64,000 bases of DNA from Syngnathus acus (taxonomy: Eukaryota; Chordata; Actinopteri; Syngnathiformes; Syngnathidae): positions 3,786,491 to 3,850,490 of the forward strand of contig NC_051092.1 in NCBI RefSeq assembly GCF_901709675.1, read 5' to 3'. A program made the position numbers and the translations under genes. The notes beneath the pieces are model-generated. The model was given only the letters and a program-made list of their open reading frames with translations. It was not told the origin of the DNA and searched no databases. Of the stretch, positions 1-19,100 are shown one piece after another (the first letter of the stretch is position 1; each line of letters starts with the position of its first letter).

Positions 1-4471
<4,471 letters not shown>

Positions 4472-7400
4472 CTAGATACAAGAAAAGGAACAATCTGTCA
4501 TTGAATTAAACCATTCATTTTATTACAAGGCACCTCATGGTATCTTTAGGAAGCATTGTCTGGTTTGCATTTCATCGTATCTGCTCCTTTGAGTCCCTCA
4601 AGAAAATAGGTCTGGGCTAGTTTTTGGGATCTCATTGTATTGTGCAGTTGTACACAAAGTTATGTTTTCCCATGTAGCGCAACCTAAAACTAAAAACAAG
4701 CCTACTTGCTGTGTGTCCTTCAATGTCAGAAGAGAGGCCGCCGTAAGTGACCCGCGTTGGCTAGATCAGTTGAGCCTGGGGTCTGTCTAAACACTGGCCT
4801 GACAATGGGACAAGGCCACCATATGAGGAATGTCCACAAGGCCAGTTTCTCTCCCTTCATCTCTCCTTTTGCTTGTGGCTGTTTGTTTTCCAACCTGCTG
4901 CAGCCACTGTCTGATCCGTCCTTTCATCTAGCGAGCCAACACAGAAATGGCAGACAGGTGAAGCTAGGAAAGAAGGCTCGACGGATAGCGATGTCAGAGA
5001 GGGAAAAGCTGGAAGGGAGATCAAACAGTGTTTACTACACAGGATGGCCTTGTGTACTATTTTCACAAGCACATCTAGGTTGTGTAGTTGACATAGATCA
5101 GGTATAAAAGAACCAGTGAAGTCTGTGATCTAGTGTCTTGTTAGTCCAATGTTAAAATGACATCTTCAGGTGGTTTTAATCTTTGCAATGCCGAACCTAA
5201 GCCCTTAAACCCATTAAATCAAACAGCTGTAAATTGTTTGTTTCTACTTTGCAGCGGTGTAGAAACTGCAAATGGGGTGTTTCTAATAGTGATCATAATG
5301 GACTTCTTTAGATTGATGGGTGCACCTAATGAACCTCCTGAAAGACACATGAGAAGAATATATGTCCAGTTGTGGCCAGTCTTCAAAGACCAAAGGACTC
5401 TAGCTGAGATCAAATAGGAGTCCGGCCAGCGTCCAGCAGCCTGGACCCTTGACACCCCTCTTACCTCCCCCTGTCTCTGCGCCCCCATATGGCCAGTAAG
5501 GAAGGGCACACGAGGCCACGGCAAGACAGCTGACAAAACCAGACAGTCTTTGAACACAGATGTGATTGTTGAAGAAGGCCGAAGATATGGAAAGATGGTT
5601 GACTTGGGTATGCACATATTTATACAAAATACTAGTAACAACCTCCAACCCATAAACAGCCTGTCAGCTGTCTGTATTTATTTATTTCCTGCTTCTCGTT
5701 TATGGCGGCAGGCTCTTAGCGGAACCGCCAGACCCTTCTAGGCGTGATTTGAAATCTCAATTATCTGTCTTTGGCCTGACATTTCTCTCTCAGGTCTGGC
5801 ATCACAGGTACTGAGACTGACCACTAGTGTCAGACAAGTGTGAGTAGAAATTTTGCAGAAACTGACATTACTACCTTGGTAGAGTTACGCTCTCCACTGA
5901 TGGCCAAACTAGTTCTGGATCTGTGACTGGCTTTATGATATCTCCCATTAATCACCTCTGATGTCCTAAACAGTGGCGCCTTTGTTGAGGAATTTGCTGG
6001 TGGCTTGTTCTATCAAGACCTTGTTTATCTGACTCTGTCTTTTTTTGTCCCGTGCTCTCCTGAAGCTGTGCTGTGTTAACTCATACATGACACTTAAAGT
6101 TCACCAAGGCAGATAACCTGTCCCTGAAAGAGGGAAGAAAGACAATCCCTTCTTCCGCTCACCTCCATTGACTTGCAAATTAGACCAAAATAACCTACAA
6201 AAATGCAGGCATACTTGAGAGCTTGAGTGAACTCCAGGCCTGTCTGATCTCACCGCTTCATTAAGACGTTTGGTTGTTTCATACAGACGAAAACCTGAAT
6301 CACAGGCACGTCTGGCTTAGGTTTCAAATCATAAAACAGGATATTTGGCATCTGTGTTAGCCAAAGCCCCCCCACCCTTCTTTTCTTATACAAGCACATC
6401 TGCTCACATGCTAATTTTTCCATTAGTTGTCATGCAGCTCATTTCCTCTCACTTGAGCCTCCAATGCTCCCTTGAATGACAGAATCACTGAGCCAGCTAA
6501 CTTGGCCATGCTCAGGTTGACTTGCCAACTCACTGACTCATCACTTGTGTTGGCTTTTAAACTTCCCCCCCCCCCCTGGATGAACAAGGGGTCTATGTTT
6601 TCTGTCATTAGTTTTAACCCCCCCCCCCCTCATTCCTGAACCCTCCACCCACACAAGCTAGACCCCTGCAGTCCTGAATGTTAACAACCCCTCAGCTCTT
6701 TTGTAAAGATGCTTGTTAACATGGCTTTGGATGCTGCAAGCCTGCATATCTCACTGATCTGCCCACAGAGGGCAGAGAAGAATCTCTTTGCCCGGGGGGC
6801 GGGGGAGTTGGACTCCTTGAAGCCAATATCGTTTGAAAGATGGAAACTCATAAAAATGTGTTGTAATACATTCAACAAGAGTTTCTTATGCCAGAAAGTG
6901 GTCAAAACAAACTGCTTCTGAACAGTGAACAAAATACCCATTCACCTAGTCGTCACATCATGTGTCATCTTATTTATTACTCTCAAACATCTCACAGGAC
7001 CTCATACTACGTCATACTAATAAATACAGCCGCATTTGGCGTTTTCAAAACTATTTAGCAACACTCTAAATCCAAGTCCTGTGATGTCCAGACACCAAAG
7101 CTTAACAAGCATCATGAGGCCGTGGAGGATAAATAAGCAGCTTCTGGTCTGAATCACTGTCTATGCGAGGAAGGATGATGGACGTGCGGTACAAACCAAC
7201 ACAGTGCTCTCAGTCAGTTTGGACCAACCCGACTTGTTTAACTTGGCTCCTGCCAGCTCAGCAATGCAGGCTCTACTTGACAAAGAACTTGATTTTCTCT
7301 TCAAAGTTCCAGAGCTCGGACAAATCTGTTTTTGTGTCTGACAAGATAGTTCAGCTTTGAGAAAATAAACAGCGCTAATGTGGCAGCCTGTCAACAAGAT

Positions 7401-7781
7401 ATTGTTGTTGTCTTGCTGGGAAATTACAAAAGAAAGAAATACAAATCAGAATTCAGACAGTTGCATCACTGTGTATACCCGAACCTTCCTGAATAACAAT
7501 TCAAAATGGCCTGAGCAGGATACCAGACAGACTGTTTGGTCTGACCCTTTTCGTGGTTAGTGGAGTGTTTTTCCAAGACCAAATGGATGGGAGTGTCATC
7601 CCAACCAGAGGGACCACCTGCATGTCCCGAACAGGATGAATGAAGACACACATGCTGCCATCACTTAGCATCCCAGCCAATTCACTTTGGACTTCCAAGA
7701 ACTAGTACCAACAAGAGACTTGTTGACAGGATCAACCCAAAACTAAGAATCTCTCATCTGTCATTTCCCTGCCATTCTTAC

Positions 7782-7960
7782 CTCGGTTCAGGCCAACTCT
7801 CCAGAGGCAAGCAGGAAAAAAGATCTTATCAGCAGTCTGTCCTTGTGTCTTCTGCAACTCCTCAGCTCTGTCTGTACTACACATGATCCTCAACACTCTT
7901 AATCCAGAGCACCGGTCTCCACCAGAGCAGTCGGCACAGTGCCGGCACCATGTCACAGCG
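7782..7960 (-). other. Possible alternative untranslated first exon of prickle1
   Basis: A strong donor, CCGAG|GTAAGA, lies at 7782/7781 on the minus strand. The roughly 170 bases upstream end at a GC-richer stretch with a TTAAATA box near 7,970. There is no coding capacity. This is a weak call: it could be a chance donor. Mammalian PRICKLE1 does use several 5' UTR exons. Confidence 0.25.
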
Positions 7961-10900
7961 GCGGTAGTATTTAAGAGCTATGTGTATATGCAGGAGCTCA
8001 ACCAGATGGCCATCCCATGCCCGTGTCTCTCCCACTTCCCCAGATCCAACCCCCGCTTAACCTCAGCCCGGCCCCCTTCACCTCAGATCAGCCAGTTACA
8101 GGAGGCTAATTCCTCCGCTTGACCCACCCCCTCGTACTTCAAACGCCAGTTCCCGAATTAGAAAAGCGCCAGTTGATGGAAGGAGCCGAGAATCTTAAGT
8201 CAACCGACACAGGAGCTGGTTTTACCTCACTGACCACTCGCTTACCCGCAATGGCTTCCGTGCGACATTCCTGTTATGCTATAGCGATTCAAAGATGCGG
8301 GAAGAGTTGGGATTACATTGTTCTCAAATGAGCAATGATACCAATTTTTTTGTTTATTGCGTTCAAAGGCACAGAAGCGTATCTTAAATCAACTGTACAT
8401 ACCTGCCCATCCAGTAAAACTCCCCAGGGAGTTTGTAGCTGACCTCTGCCTCTCCTTCACCTCTGAAGGAATGTCACAACATGAGGCTCTTCCTGTTGCC
8501 TCAGAAAACAAAAGTGACCGCTTCTCTGGAAAGTTGCAACTTGTTGCACTGTGCTTTGTAGATTTGAAGTTTCATCAGATTCGAGCTACAAACTGCACGT
8601 CAAGCTAAATTCTGTGTCTGATTGACAGCATCTCATTAACTGTCTTTGCTGTCCTCTGTCCCCTCACACACTTTTCACATTCAAATAAAACATTGTGGGC
8701 GGGCGGCTGATGCCAGCTGTCAATTTTCTGTCCAAAGGAAGCTTATTTAAAAAAAGGAAAAAAAAGTGTTAATACACCACCAGTGAGCTTTTTGGTGCTT
8801 CTGTCAGTCATGTTTGCTTGCTAAATGTGCTTTAGCCCCAGTGTGGCGCTCTTACTGTAGCCACAAAGCCATTGTAGCAGCCAAGGCCAGGGAGGAGAGG
8901 CCCGCCATTCACACTTTGTGCTCGTCCCAAATACTCAGCCCCCTGCGCCTTTAAGGGGCGGGTCAACACAAAAATCCAAGGAAACAGCCTTCATTGTAGC
9001 TGCTACCAAAGTTGGAGTTATGAGGCAATGATATACTTGGCTTTATTACACTGTGGATGAATGAATCTTACTTTCCAAATGTAGCAGTCGCTGTGAGGTG
9101 TTTTTATAGCCTGGCCAAATCAAATCCTCTCACGGGCGGTATAGCGTCCCCACCTCATGATCTAAGTATCTATTGAGCACCCCGGAATGTCATGCTTAGA
9201 TACTGCACCATTGTCAGAGGTACGAACACAGTTCAAGGTTCACCTCGGATGCTTGAATAATATAAAGTCATGCATCCCTGACCCGTGACCTTTCCAGAGC
9301 ACCAGATGACCAATAAATCTATCACCTCGGGGCTTTACGGCCCATTCCCCGGTCATAGCCACAACGACCTGAACGGCACCTCACACCTGGTCCGCACCTT
9401 CTCGTCAGTGTAAAAAGCTAGCGGCGAGGTAGCCAATGACCAGCGTGACCTGACAATGACAGGACAAGTGGGAAGGCGATTGTCGTCCTCAGAGACACCA
9501 GACCATCAAACGGCATTCTTCTCTGGTCCAAACACGTCCTTCGCGAAAGGAAAGCATCCCATGGAAGCGGGACACGGCGGCAAGAGTTCAAGCCTAATGT
9601 AATCTATTCAAACGAGTCAAATTAAAGTCCCAAGACACGTCGTAAATTCAGGCCGGCAGGAGGGGCAAAGGGAAGGTCAGTCTTTAACTCGCCGTCATTG
9701 AAGACCAGGCTGAAGAATGCCTCTCGCTTGTGTGTGAGCTACCTTATAAAAAGTAGGCATTCTGCAGGTTTAAATGACTCGCCGACGGGTATTAGCAGGA
9801 CACAGGCCCGACAAAAGCCACGGTTATAAAAGCCAATAAAAGCCTATCACTCTACTGTAACAACAATCCTTTTTACGCCTCGAAAGGAGGGAGGAAAAGG
9901 TCAACTGGTGGGGCAGCCAGCGTCTTGATATTGACTTAGCTGGTTTGCGGCCGACAAACTCGGGTCAGACCGGAGGCTTGTTAGCCCCCTAACCCTGGCG
10001 TAACCCCTGCTTTTACGGTTACGCTGCGACACGCCGCAGACAGCTGATTCTTCCATCTCGGCTTTCTTTTCTGCCATGGTGTATTTATTGGAACCCAAGA
10101 AAAATAATGTCACAGGGACCTACTGGGGATAATGCTGTTATTTCTTTCTGGAAAATGTCTTCCAGGGCGCGGGGAGCTGTTACATTATAAACTGTGAGAA
10201 ACTGCTTTCAGTATGATGCCGTGGAGTTCGACACCACAGCATACAGAAAAATATTTTGGGAATGTGGTAGGGTGTAATAATCCACCATGATGGATTTTTT
10301 TTGTGTGCAAATGGGTTTTGTCTTGAAGCAAGGAAGGCCAAATGGAGAGTAGTATGGCGCTGAAACTAGTTTGCCGTTCAAAGAAAGACAACACGACGAA
10401 ATAGGTGGTCAGAACATTCAGATTCTCCCGTCAAGTAATTAATTGATCGGCCTGTTGTTTAATTAATCGGGTACTGTTCACCATTTCCAAGGATCTTCAA
10501 AAACTGCGATTGTTTTCAGCTAATGCCCAAAACTATTCTGATGAGAAGAAAATTGCCAACTGAGCACGGCTATGTTAAAGCAGAATATTGACATGCTTCT
10601 GATAATCAATCACTGGATGATTACCAACAATAAAGATCCGCTCCTAGTTGTCCGATACATGGGTGTCATCCCGTAAAAATCCATTTGGATTCCGGATCTC
10701 CACCCCTCATCATCCATCCATCGGCTTTGGCAAACTTCGCAGGGACGCCCGATCGGCAGCGCTCGTATTTCACTCTCAATTTGACACCCTCTCACCTAGT
10801 TGTAAAAGTGGGACCTCATTGTGGAACAATGGGAAGTGGAGCAGCAGAGCTCCCGGGGGCTGTTAACGGGAGGAAGCCCCCTTTATTTGAGGGCACTATA

Positions 10901-11944
10901 ACTCAACAAAAGCCTGTGGCTGTCTGACGGTTCTGACACTGCGCACCCGCGCTGACAAAAGACGCAAAGGGCCAAGCGCTGTCATGTGTGGTCTGCCTGG
11001 ACAAACTTGGTGAGGTCGAGTAGGAAAAGTGTGCGCTTTGTTGTATTGACCGGCAAGATGTTGACAATGAGCAGGAAATAGTTTGTACCTGTGTGTAAAA
11101 GTTGGACCGTGGCTGTTAAAAAGTCACTCCTGACACATCTGGGACTTAGAAGCTTAACATCCTTCTCACATGGCCAAGCATTTCTGTCCCTACAGAGGGC
11201 AATGAGCGACTCTTTGAAGCAACAGAAGACATCCCCGGGACACACGTGGAAGCGTTTTCAGCCTCCGAAACGGCTTCAAAAGGCAAAAAAAAACGTGGAA
11301 TCCGGCGATGGTCTGTAACAGTTAAGTGCTTCTCAGTCGGGATCCCACTAATGATTAACATTCCTGGAGAAAACACTCGGCTGCAGTCTTTTTTTTTTCG
11401 CAGCGTTCTAATTAAGCACATGCCCCAGTGCCGCTGCACAGAGGGAAGCAACCGGACCGCCGCTCCAAACGAACATGCTTGTCCTAAATTTTTATTAACT
11501 CGGAGAGGACGGACAGTCGGTTAGAAACAGAAACCGGTTCAGTGCATGATAACGGTTGCATTGAGATTTGTATGGTCACTATTTACAAGATGACAAATAG
11601 ATTCAAATACATTCATACAAGCTTCCGAAGGAACATATCATAGTCGTTGACTGTAATCAGGTTTTGTGAGATCCCGTCCCAAGTTCTCATGAGGCCTTCT
11701 GTAATGTTCCAACCATGAGGTCATTATGTGTGTTTTGGGAAGAAATGGAAAAAGGGACCCAACTGGTGGCCTTATCACTCCTACAGTAAGAATGGCAGGC
11801 CATCTATGAAAAAAAAATAGTTATTTTTGGAGACACCAATTATCAATTGTAAGCCATTATAAAGTGTTCCATAGACAACCTCTGTAGGTGAAAGGCAAAA
11901 ATGGCAAAAAAAAAAAAGAGATTTACTAGTGTGACACACTTTAA

Positions 11945-12080
11945 ATCACAGGTGTGATCAAAGTCAAGGCCCGGGGGCCAGATCCGGCCCGCCACATTAT
12001 TTTATGTGTCCTGCAAAGGCAAATCATGTGTCAACTCAGTGTTTCTTATTAGAATATCAATACTGTAAATTGTCTTACTT
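11945..12080. mobile_element. hAT-like interspersed repeat fragment
   Basis: Holds the string GGCCCGGGGGCCAGATCCGG followed by a 'cccgccacattattttatgtg'-type tail, a signature often seen in non-autonomous hAT repeats of vertebrates. A second copy lies at about 19,965-20,060. No terminal repeats were defined, so the family is tentative. Confidence 0.45.
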
Positions 12081-15000
12081 TTAATAACAGTGAGTTATTG
12101 CAGTATTTTTCGCCACTTTCAAAATAAATGAGAACATTGTTGAACTTTTTAAATCACTGGATTCTGTTGTATGTGATAATATGAGGGGCCGTTCATTTCT
12201 ATTTAAGTCTTTAATGGCCTAGCAACATTTGGACTAGCAACATTTTAGGAACTGCAGGAATTTCTGGCAAGGACTTTTTGCGTCCATTGTGTGGACCTCA
12301 CCAGAAATGTCCTCAGTTGCCCTCGGTTAACGTTGACCCATTTACCCTCCGACGTGTCAATTCAGCCTGACCACTTCCGACGGACCATAATGAAGATTAT
12401 TATTGTAAGCCGGTGGGGTGCATGAACACAAATGAGAAGCAACCTAAACAAAGCTCCAGGAATCCAGAGAGAAAGTTGTTTGCTGTTATTTTGGGCTATT
12501 GAAATATTTTTCTTGTTAAATATAGCTCTGTATGATTTAGCAAAGCGCTTTTGTGTTGCCCCTTGATAAGAAATAGCAATAAATTACTGTAAGATGTCCC
12601 GGCAGGAAATCACTTTGTTGTCGGTCCATTATTAAACCCCACTGACCTTTCTCTCTTATCGCCCTTGCCCACTGACTCCACTCCTGCGACGAGGCCACCG
12701 TGGGTCGGGGTGGGGGGGGATCAAGAGGAAGGGCCCACAGGAAGGGGTTGGGATAATGGTGTTTGTGAGCATGGTTTCCATATTTTCGGGACGGGGGGTC
12801 TGCAAAGCTTTTGCTCAATTTAATGACTATATTTGCTCATGTTTGCTCCTACCAATGGTCACTAGAAAGTTTACAAAATAATTCATTTATGATTTTATCT
12901 TTGATTCATTTTGGCATGAAAAGTTTTCTAACGTGTGGAAAGTGTTGCAATAAAGTAGATTTATTGTTACTGTTTTTGACTAAACTTTCAATAATATATT
13001 GTAATTCTAAATATATATGGCAAATTCATTTGAACTTTTTTTCCCCATAATACCATGGAAAAAAATTTGTTTTGTCGAAGCACGCATTATGAATTTATTG
13101 CTAAAGCTCATGCATAAACATGTCGGCGATGAGTGAATCGTGTGTGGGGCGAGGACGGCTTTCAACAACGCGGTGGTCCGACAGTTAGTGCCACAATTAC
13201 CATGTGCGGTGAGCGTCAGGTCCCCCGAGCGTGTGAGCCCCAACCTCACTAACATCATCCTGCAGAGCTATGCGCCTGCAAGCGCTAAATCGCTAACTAC
13301 TTTTAATCACTGTGGAGTAATGCTTCGCATGTGGCTACAATGTGTGCAGGCAGATGCTGGAAAAAGCCAGCATCCAACCACGGCAAGCTGGAATCAGATG
13401 CCATCAGGTCAAGCTGACATCCTTGCAGCCGCTAGCCACAGATTGAACTCATTTTATTTATAAGCGAAAAGTGCAATTACACATTCACTACAGTAGATGG
13501 CAGTAGTGCCCAGCAGTCCCTTTCCCTCAGAGAGTCAGTTTACAGCTCTGTCTCTGCTCTATGCCACATAGCACCAAGCGAACTGGACCCAGTGTGATGT
13601 ATAAAAGTCTGCCAAAGTGTTTGTCTTAGAGGGAATTTACGGGAACGAGAGGAGGCCGGGATGATTTGTTCTACTTTTTTAAATCAACATGCGGGACGCT
13701 CTGCCAAGTCAGTGGACGCTCATGCCGTGTCCAGTCCGAAGCCAAACATGACACACATGCATGTATGTTTATGTCTGCCGTTGGTTTTGGGCATGCAGCG
13801 CGTTGTTGAAGGTGTGGAAGCTGCCTTACAAGGTGCTGCGACTGGAAACAGAACTCAGTTTTGCCCCGTGTATGAAACGATACCACAACTTTGCCCCACG
13901 TGTTAAACATTTATTCCACAGGGCTCTTAAATGTCACACTGTATTGTCACCTGATAAACTGCTACATAGAATGCAATCTCAGCGTAATATTTTTTCCAAA
14001 TTCAACTTGTAGTATGGCCTGATAGTTTTTGTCTTGAGTTGTGAGCAACAATTTGAACTTAACTGGCAAACTAAAAAGAATTACAGAAAACAAATATCCA
14101 TCAAAACATAACTTTGACATAACTGCTAGCTTAATGCTGACATAGAAAACACCACAGATGGGCTACTCATGGTGAATTAATTTTTTTTTAGGCAATTTAC
14201 ACATATAAAAGATGGATGGTCAACTGTTTTTTTTCTTCAATTATTTTTACTGTCAACATTTTATTTTTGGGCGTGAAACTTCCACACCAACTGTCGGTCA
14301 ATGTTTCTATTTGTGGTGCCTTTAATTCCCCTGGCGTTGCCTTTGTTCTATAAATATCTATCTAACAATATCTCCAGCCACACTGATTCTAATTTGGGAG
14401 ACCAGTTGAAAGCTGAGTGCGTGCATAATTGCACAGTTGGGTGTTAAATGCAGGAATTAATGAGCGTGCATTTGTGGCAACCTCCCTTGTGACCACTAGG
14501 TGACACCATCACCTTGGCCCTGTGCTCGCTCTGGAGTTTGTCAGTCCTTGGCATCCTTTGACTTAAACTACTGGAAAGTTTCAAAACAAAACAAAAATGG
14601 TAACAACTGCAACCTAGTGATTGAACTCCATTGGCCCAATGCATTCATGAGCATGCAACTTTATTAGAAGCTCAGTGTCCAAACTAAACTCATTCAGGGC
14701 CTCTGTCTAAACTCACAATGCCCTGGATGGGTGACATCATCACCTGTGACCATAGCAACTGAGCCTGGCTGACTTTTGGTATGTGCAAGACTTTAATTAG
14801 GTTCATAGCACTCTTCATTACTCGGAAAGTACATTTGTGTGCTCAAACGTTCTTTGTGGGTGACGTTCTTCTGTGGTGTGAGGGGTGAGTCTCCACTAGT
14901 CATATCATTAGGAACACATCCGCCTTTGCAAATTTAATACTGCTCAGTTAATATAATACACCCTGCGTTATTGGCATTTTGTCCCACTCAGTTTGAAGCA

Positions 15001-15798
15001 GGATTAGATTTGGTCAGTGCAAGCGCATTATTTTGCTGTGCCAATTAGCAAAGAAAGTTACTTTTTTAAAAAAAAAATATTATTCTGTTACATGGTGGGA
15101 AAAGAAGCGCACGGGGTGTCCAAATTCAGCCCACTTATTTTTTTAATCTGGCTACCCAAGCATTTACATTCTTAATCTAACCACACCCCCCTCTACAATT
15201 TTACATTCAATATTTTAGTATTATTGCAGACGGAAACCACCACCATCATTTAAAAAACACATTTGCTCATCTTTTTTTCATCATTTAGCTGTCTGGTTGT
15301 AGTTGTTTCCAACAATGCACTTCTCGACACACATCGAGGGTCACTTCTCCTGCGCGTGCGTGCGCGTGTGCGTGCATTCCTATTCACACAATTCCACGTT
15401 GCCCTTTTGACATCCACCCAGTGGCGCGCAGGCAGCGGCGGAGCAGTTGTCACCCAAGTGACAGGCGACAGCTGAGTCCATACATCTGGAGCCCCGTGGG
15501 GAGGGGAGGGGGGTTGTTAGTGTTAGTGGGTGGGGGTCCCCTTCACACCACCAAACCACCCTGAATGTTTTTATGAGCTTATTTTTCCAACCTCGCACAA
15601 ATAAGAGCAGGGAAAGTGAAACGAGCCCCCCGGCGTCTGTGCGTAAAAGCGCACCGGCGGACGACCTAATGTATAGGTGAAAATATTTTTCCGTCCCTCG
15701 ACTCTCATATGTAAAATACAATTGTTAAAAGTTACAACCTCATTAAAACAAACATGCAAGAGTTTGTCAAAAGTACCAAAAGAGTCTCAGCCACTCAC

Positions 15799-15960
15799 CT
15801 TTAGTGGTGACAAACGCGAGAATCCAAAGCCAATAGTCCCGAAAAGTGATCCACGCTGCGTTTCATCGGCGTGTGGCTCCCCCCGAAAAAAGTGTCTCGT
15901 ATACGAGAATGAGTGTCCCCCCCAACCCTACGTCCGAGCGCGCTGTCACAACATCGCCCG
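15799..15960 (-). other. prickle1: Probable untranslated exon 1 of prickle1
   Basis: A near-perfect donor, AAAG|GTGAGTGG, ends the stretch at 15,799 on the minus strand. The sequence upstream is GC- and CpG-rich with no long open frame. It is the best-looking first exon for the minus-strand Prickle gene, whose coding part starts at 4,455. The 5' boundary is not defined by sequence. Confidence 0.45.
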
Positions 15961-16080
15961 CACTTAAGCGGCGCACGCTGCGGCTGTGCTTGTGTGGCGC
16001 TCCTCTACATTGACATTACTGCGCCAGTGTGTGCGAGTCGAGAGCCGCTCCCCGCCTATTGGCTTAAAGCCGCGTGCACC
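15960..16080 (-). promoter_or_regulatory. Candidate CpG-type promoter of prickle1
   Basis: A CpG-dense block just upstream of the candidate first exon. Read on the minus strand it holds an NF-Y-type CCAAT element (AGCCAATAGG, about 16,055-16,064) followed directly by a GC box (GGCGGGG). It is bounded upstream by a C17/A14 homopolymer run at about 16,079-16,110. Promoter function is inferred from composition and position. Confidence 0.4.
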
Positions 16081-16110
16081 CCCCCCCCCCCCCCCAAAAA
16101 AAAAAAAAAA

Positions 16111-19100
16111 CTCCTTCACCTATCGCACATAGAAGGAGCCAAACATTTGCTGGCAATTAACTATTAGCGCAATGGGGAATTGCGGGCGCAATTTACACAC
16201 GAGGTAGAATGGATGAATAGTTTGTCTTTTTTTTTTTTTTAAATCTGGCATTTGAACAGGGGTGTGTAGACTTTTTATATAGACTGAATAGATAGATTTG
16301 AATGTTGCATGAACCAGGAAGTGGAAAATAGACCAGTTTAGCCCACCTCTGTAATTTTTTTAAAAACATTTTTTTCCTAAAATGTAGTGGCAGAACATGT
16401 AACGCCAGGCCTGCTGTCCATTAAGCCCCGCCCCATAACACATAAATGAAATGGCAACAGTATAGACGATCACACTTGCGCTGACCTTGCTTGCTCGTCA
16501 AAGTCGGACCTGACGTGACCCTGTTCAAACGCTGAGGCCGTGACATCAGGTGTGACATCGCGCCCAAAACAACTCAAACCAAATCTTAATTTGCCAAAAA
16601 AAAAAGTCTTTGAAAGCAAATACGTGAGCATTGATTACATCGTATGCCCTTTGACTTTTCCCTCCGTGCCCGTCACGTCACCTGGACTGTTGCAGATTTG
16701 TCTTAACTAAGACCAGTTCGGACTTCCTGTTCAGGCTGTCACTTAAAGATTTCTTGTCGCCAAGAGTTTTCAATTGATCTTAAACCTTAAAAGTCCATAT
16801 CTGGAACCAAAAAGCGGCGCTCTTTTCACATGACTGATGGTTGCCCCCCCTTAAAAGGAGAATGTTGAACCGGCCGGACCTGAAAGCTCCAAAATGTCAT
16901 ATTTATGACGCCGACAGCATCCATTACACAATCACGGGCCATAAATAAAAATGGATGTCCGGCATAACTTAAAAACTCATGACTTCAATCTGCTGATTTA
17001 TGGCTGAATCCAGTTAACAAGAAAAGGAACTTAAAAACAAAAAAAGCTCTTCCTTGGTTATTTCGAGCTTGTCGTTGGACTTCAATGACTGCACGTTTGA
17101 CTTTTTGACCGGCGACGGTGTTTGCTCTGCTTATTTAAAAAAATAAATAAAAATTATGAGCAAATGTGTGTTTACGTTGGCTCTGGTCAAGCTGCTGGAC
17201 TGTTGAAGGTGACATGGCGGGATTTATTTTAATGATGCAGGTTGAGAGAGATGAATATATGCTGTGCGGACACTTTATTAGGGACGATCCTAAAATCCTT
17301 TTTTGGAACTAAATAAATTATTCAGTTGATCATTAGCATTTTCGACCATGTTCGTCTTACCCGTCCCTTTGAGTGGTCTATCCACCGAATACAAATCTAA
17401 TAGTAACTCACTGCTGTTGCAAATTGAGCGGGATTTTATTTTCCAAAGGGATCGTGTTTCTTGGAGTTTACACGAGAAGTCTCTAGAGCAAACAAAGGCA
17501 GGAAAACAAACAAACAAAGTGAGCAGGACGCAGGGTTAATAGCCCGAAGTTAAGGCGGCCGGGCAGCTGGACCTCTCGACCGGGCTCCCGTCCGTACCCA
17601 AACAACGTTTAGCAATTAGCGGCTTCAGGTGGTCCAAAATAACCCTACCCCAAAAAATATTTTGCTTCGCCATTTGGCAGAAATTAACCAACTTTACCAC
17701 TTTAAAATATTTTAAAAATGTTAAAAGATGGTCAAGTCCGCAAAGCCGAATAGCTTGTGTGTCGGGAATGGTGTGAATAGCGGCCCATTATATCCGACAC
17801 GCCGCGTATTAGCCTTTGTATCCGCCGCCTGCCTCGTGCCATCCTGTTTCTGAAATAACTCCAAGCGAGCGGTGAAACAAGAGGAGGCTTTTGTTCACGT
17901 CCAGCGGTGTTAATAGTAGGATTGTTGCCACCTGTTCATTGCGTTCATTATCATATCTGCTTGTCTTTGGCGTGCGCTTACGCAGATAATCATTAGTTGC
18001 CAACAGGTTCCTTCTAGCTAGCAACATGCTAGCTGGTAAGAATAGCAACAAGGGCCGATAAATAGCTCACATCCTTCCACAAAATATAAATCTTTTCACT
18101 TTTGGCTTCCTGTAACTATTTATTGAAACAATTCCGGATACATTGTTAATGTAGCTGAAGCGCACGCGTGACATGTATTTTCAGTTTGCTGCGCAGTTTC
18201 ACGAGAAAGGTCCTCATTCTTGCAGTTAGTCCAAATAAATGTCATTTCCAGCTCCAGCTGTAATAATACCTCAAATGTTTCCCCCAAATGACTCTTATGA
18301 AAGAGCCGTAGCCTTAAAAAATATTCTCGCGCAAGCTCCCCACCCTTTGCTTTTGGTGTTTTTATCTCACTTACTTATTAGGGTTTTTAGGGTCTGTGCA
18401 CATGCTGCTAAGATGCTACTATATAAAAACAAATTTAAAAAAATAATGTATAAAAAAAATATATATAATATAAAATGTATTATATAAAAAAAAAAAATAG
18501 CCAAAACTATACAGGACTTTTGTAGCATCCATTTCGTGGCCATTTCCAGATGTCCTTAAAAATCCAAATCTAATTCTATCCAATGGCGACCAAACGTCAA
18601 CCATGTTTAGTAGACACGCAATGCTAAATTGCAAAGAATTTAAGTAAAAAAATTAATGTGAAATTCAATCTTTAAGACTCATCCAGGTCGCGACGTTTTC
18701 AATGTATTTACAGTCTGTTCGTGTTCGTAAAAGCCAGACAAAGGTGCTCCTGCTTCCATACAACAAGACTTTAAAGTTTACGCCAATTTGTGGGGCTTCA
18801 CATGGAGTAATTTCATTAGGAAATGTATAAATGCAGACAGGAAACTGTAAGGGCTTGACAGCATACAATGCTCTCCCAGTTCTGAGTTGGCTGTGACCTA
18901 CCGAGAGGCTCGTTGGCTTCCTGGCAGGGGAACCAGGGGCGCTGGGGGAAAGACAAACATGAATCCATGCCACCAAGCACACTGAAGCCCAGTGGACAAG
19001 CTGGCCCATTTTTCTGAACTCGGCATCTTTCTACATCTGACCTAAATCCAAGTCGCTCTCAAAAGTCTAAATCATAACGTCAGATGAATCATCACATCTC

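Larger units (their letters stand above)
4472..15798 (-). other. prickle1: Long first intron of prickle1 (inferred)
   Basis: No exon-like coding segment is visible over about 11.3 kb. The stretch holds poly-C runs (about 6,562-6,580 and 6,618-6,629), a GC-rich patch at 9.1-10.1 kb, and a hAT-like tail at about 11,945-12,030. The intron call rests on the donor at 15,799 and the acceptor at 4,472; it assumes no further untranslated exon lies between them. Confidence 0.45.
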
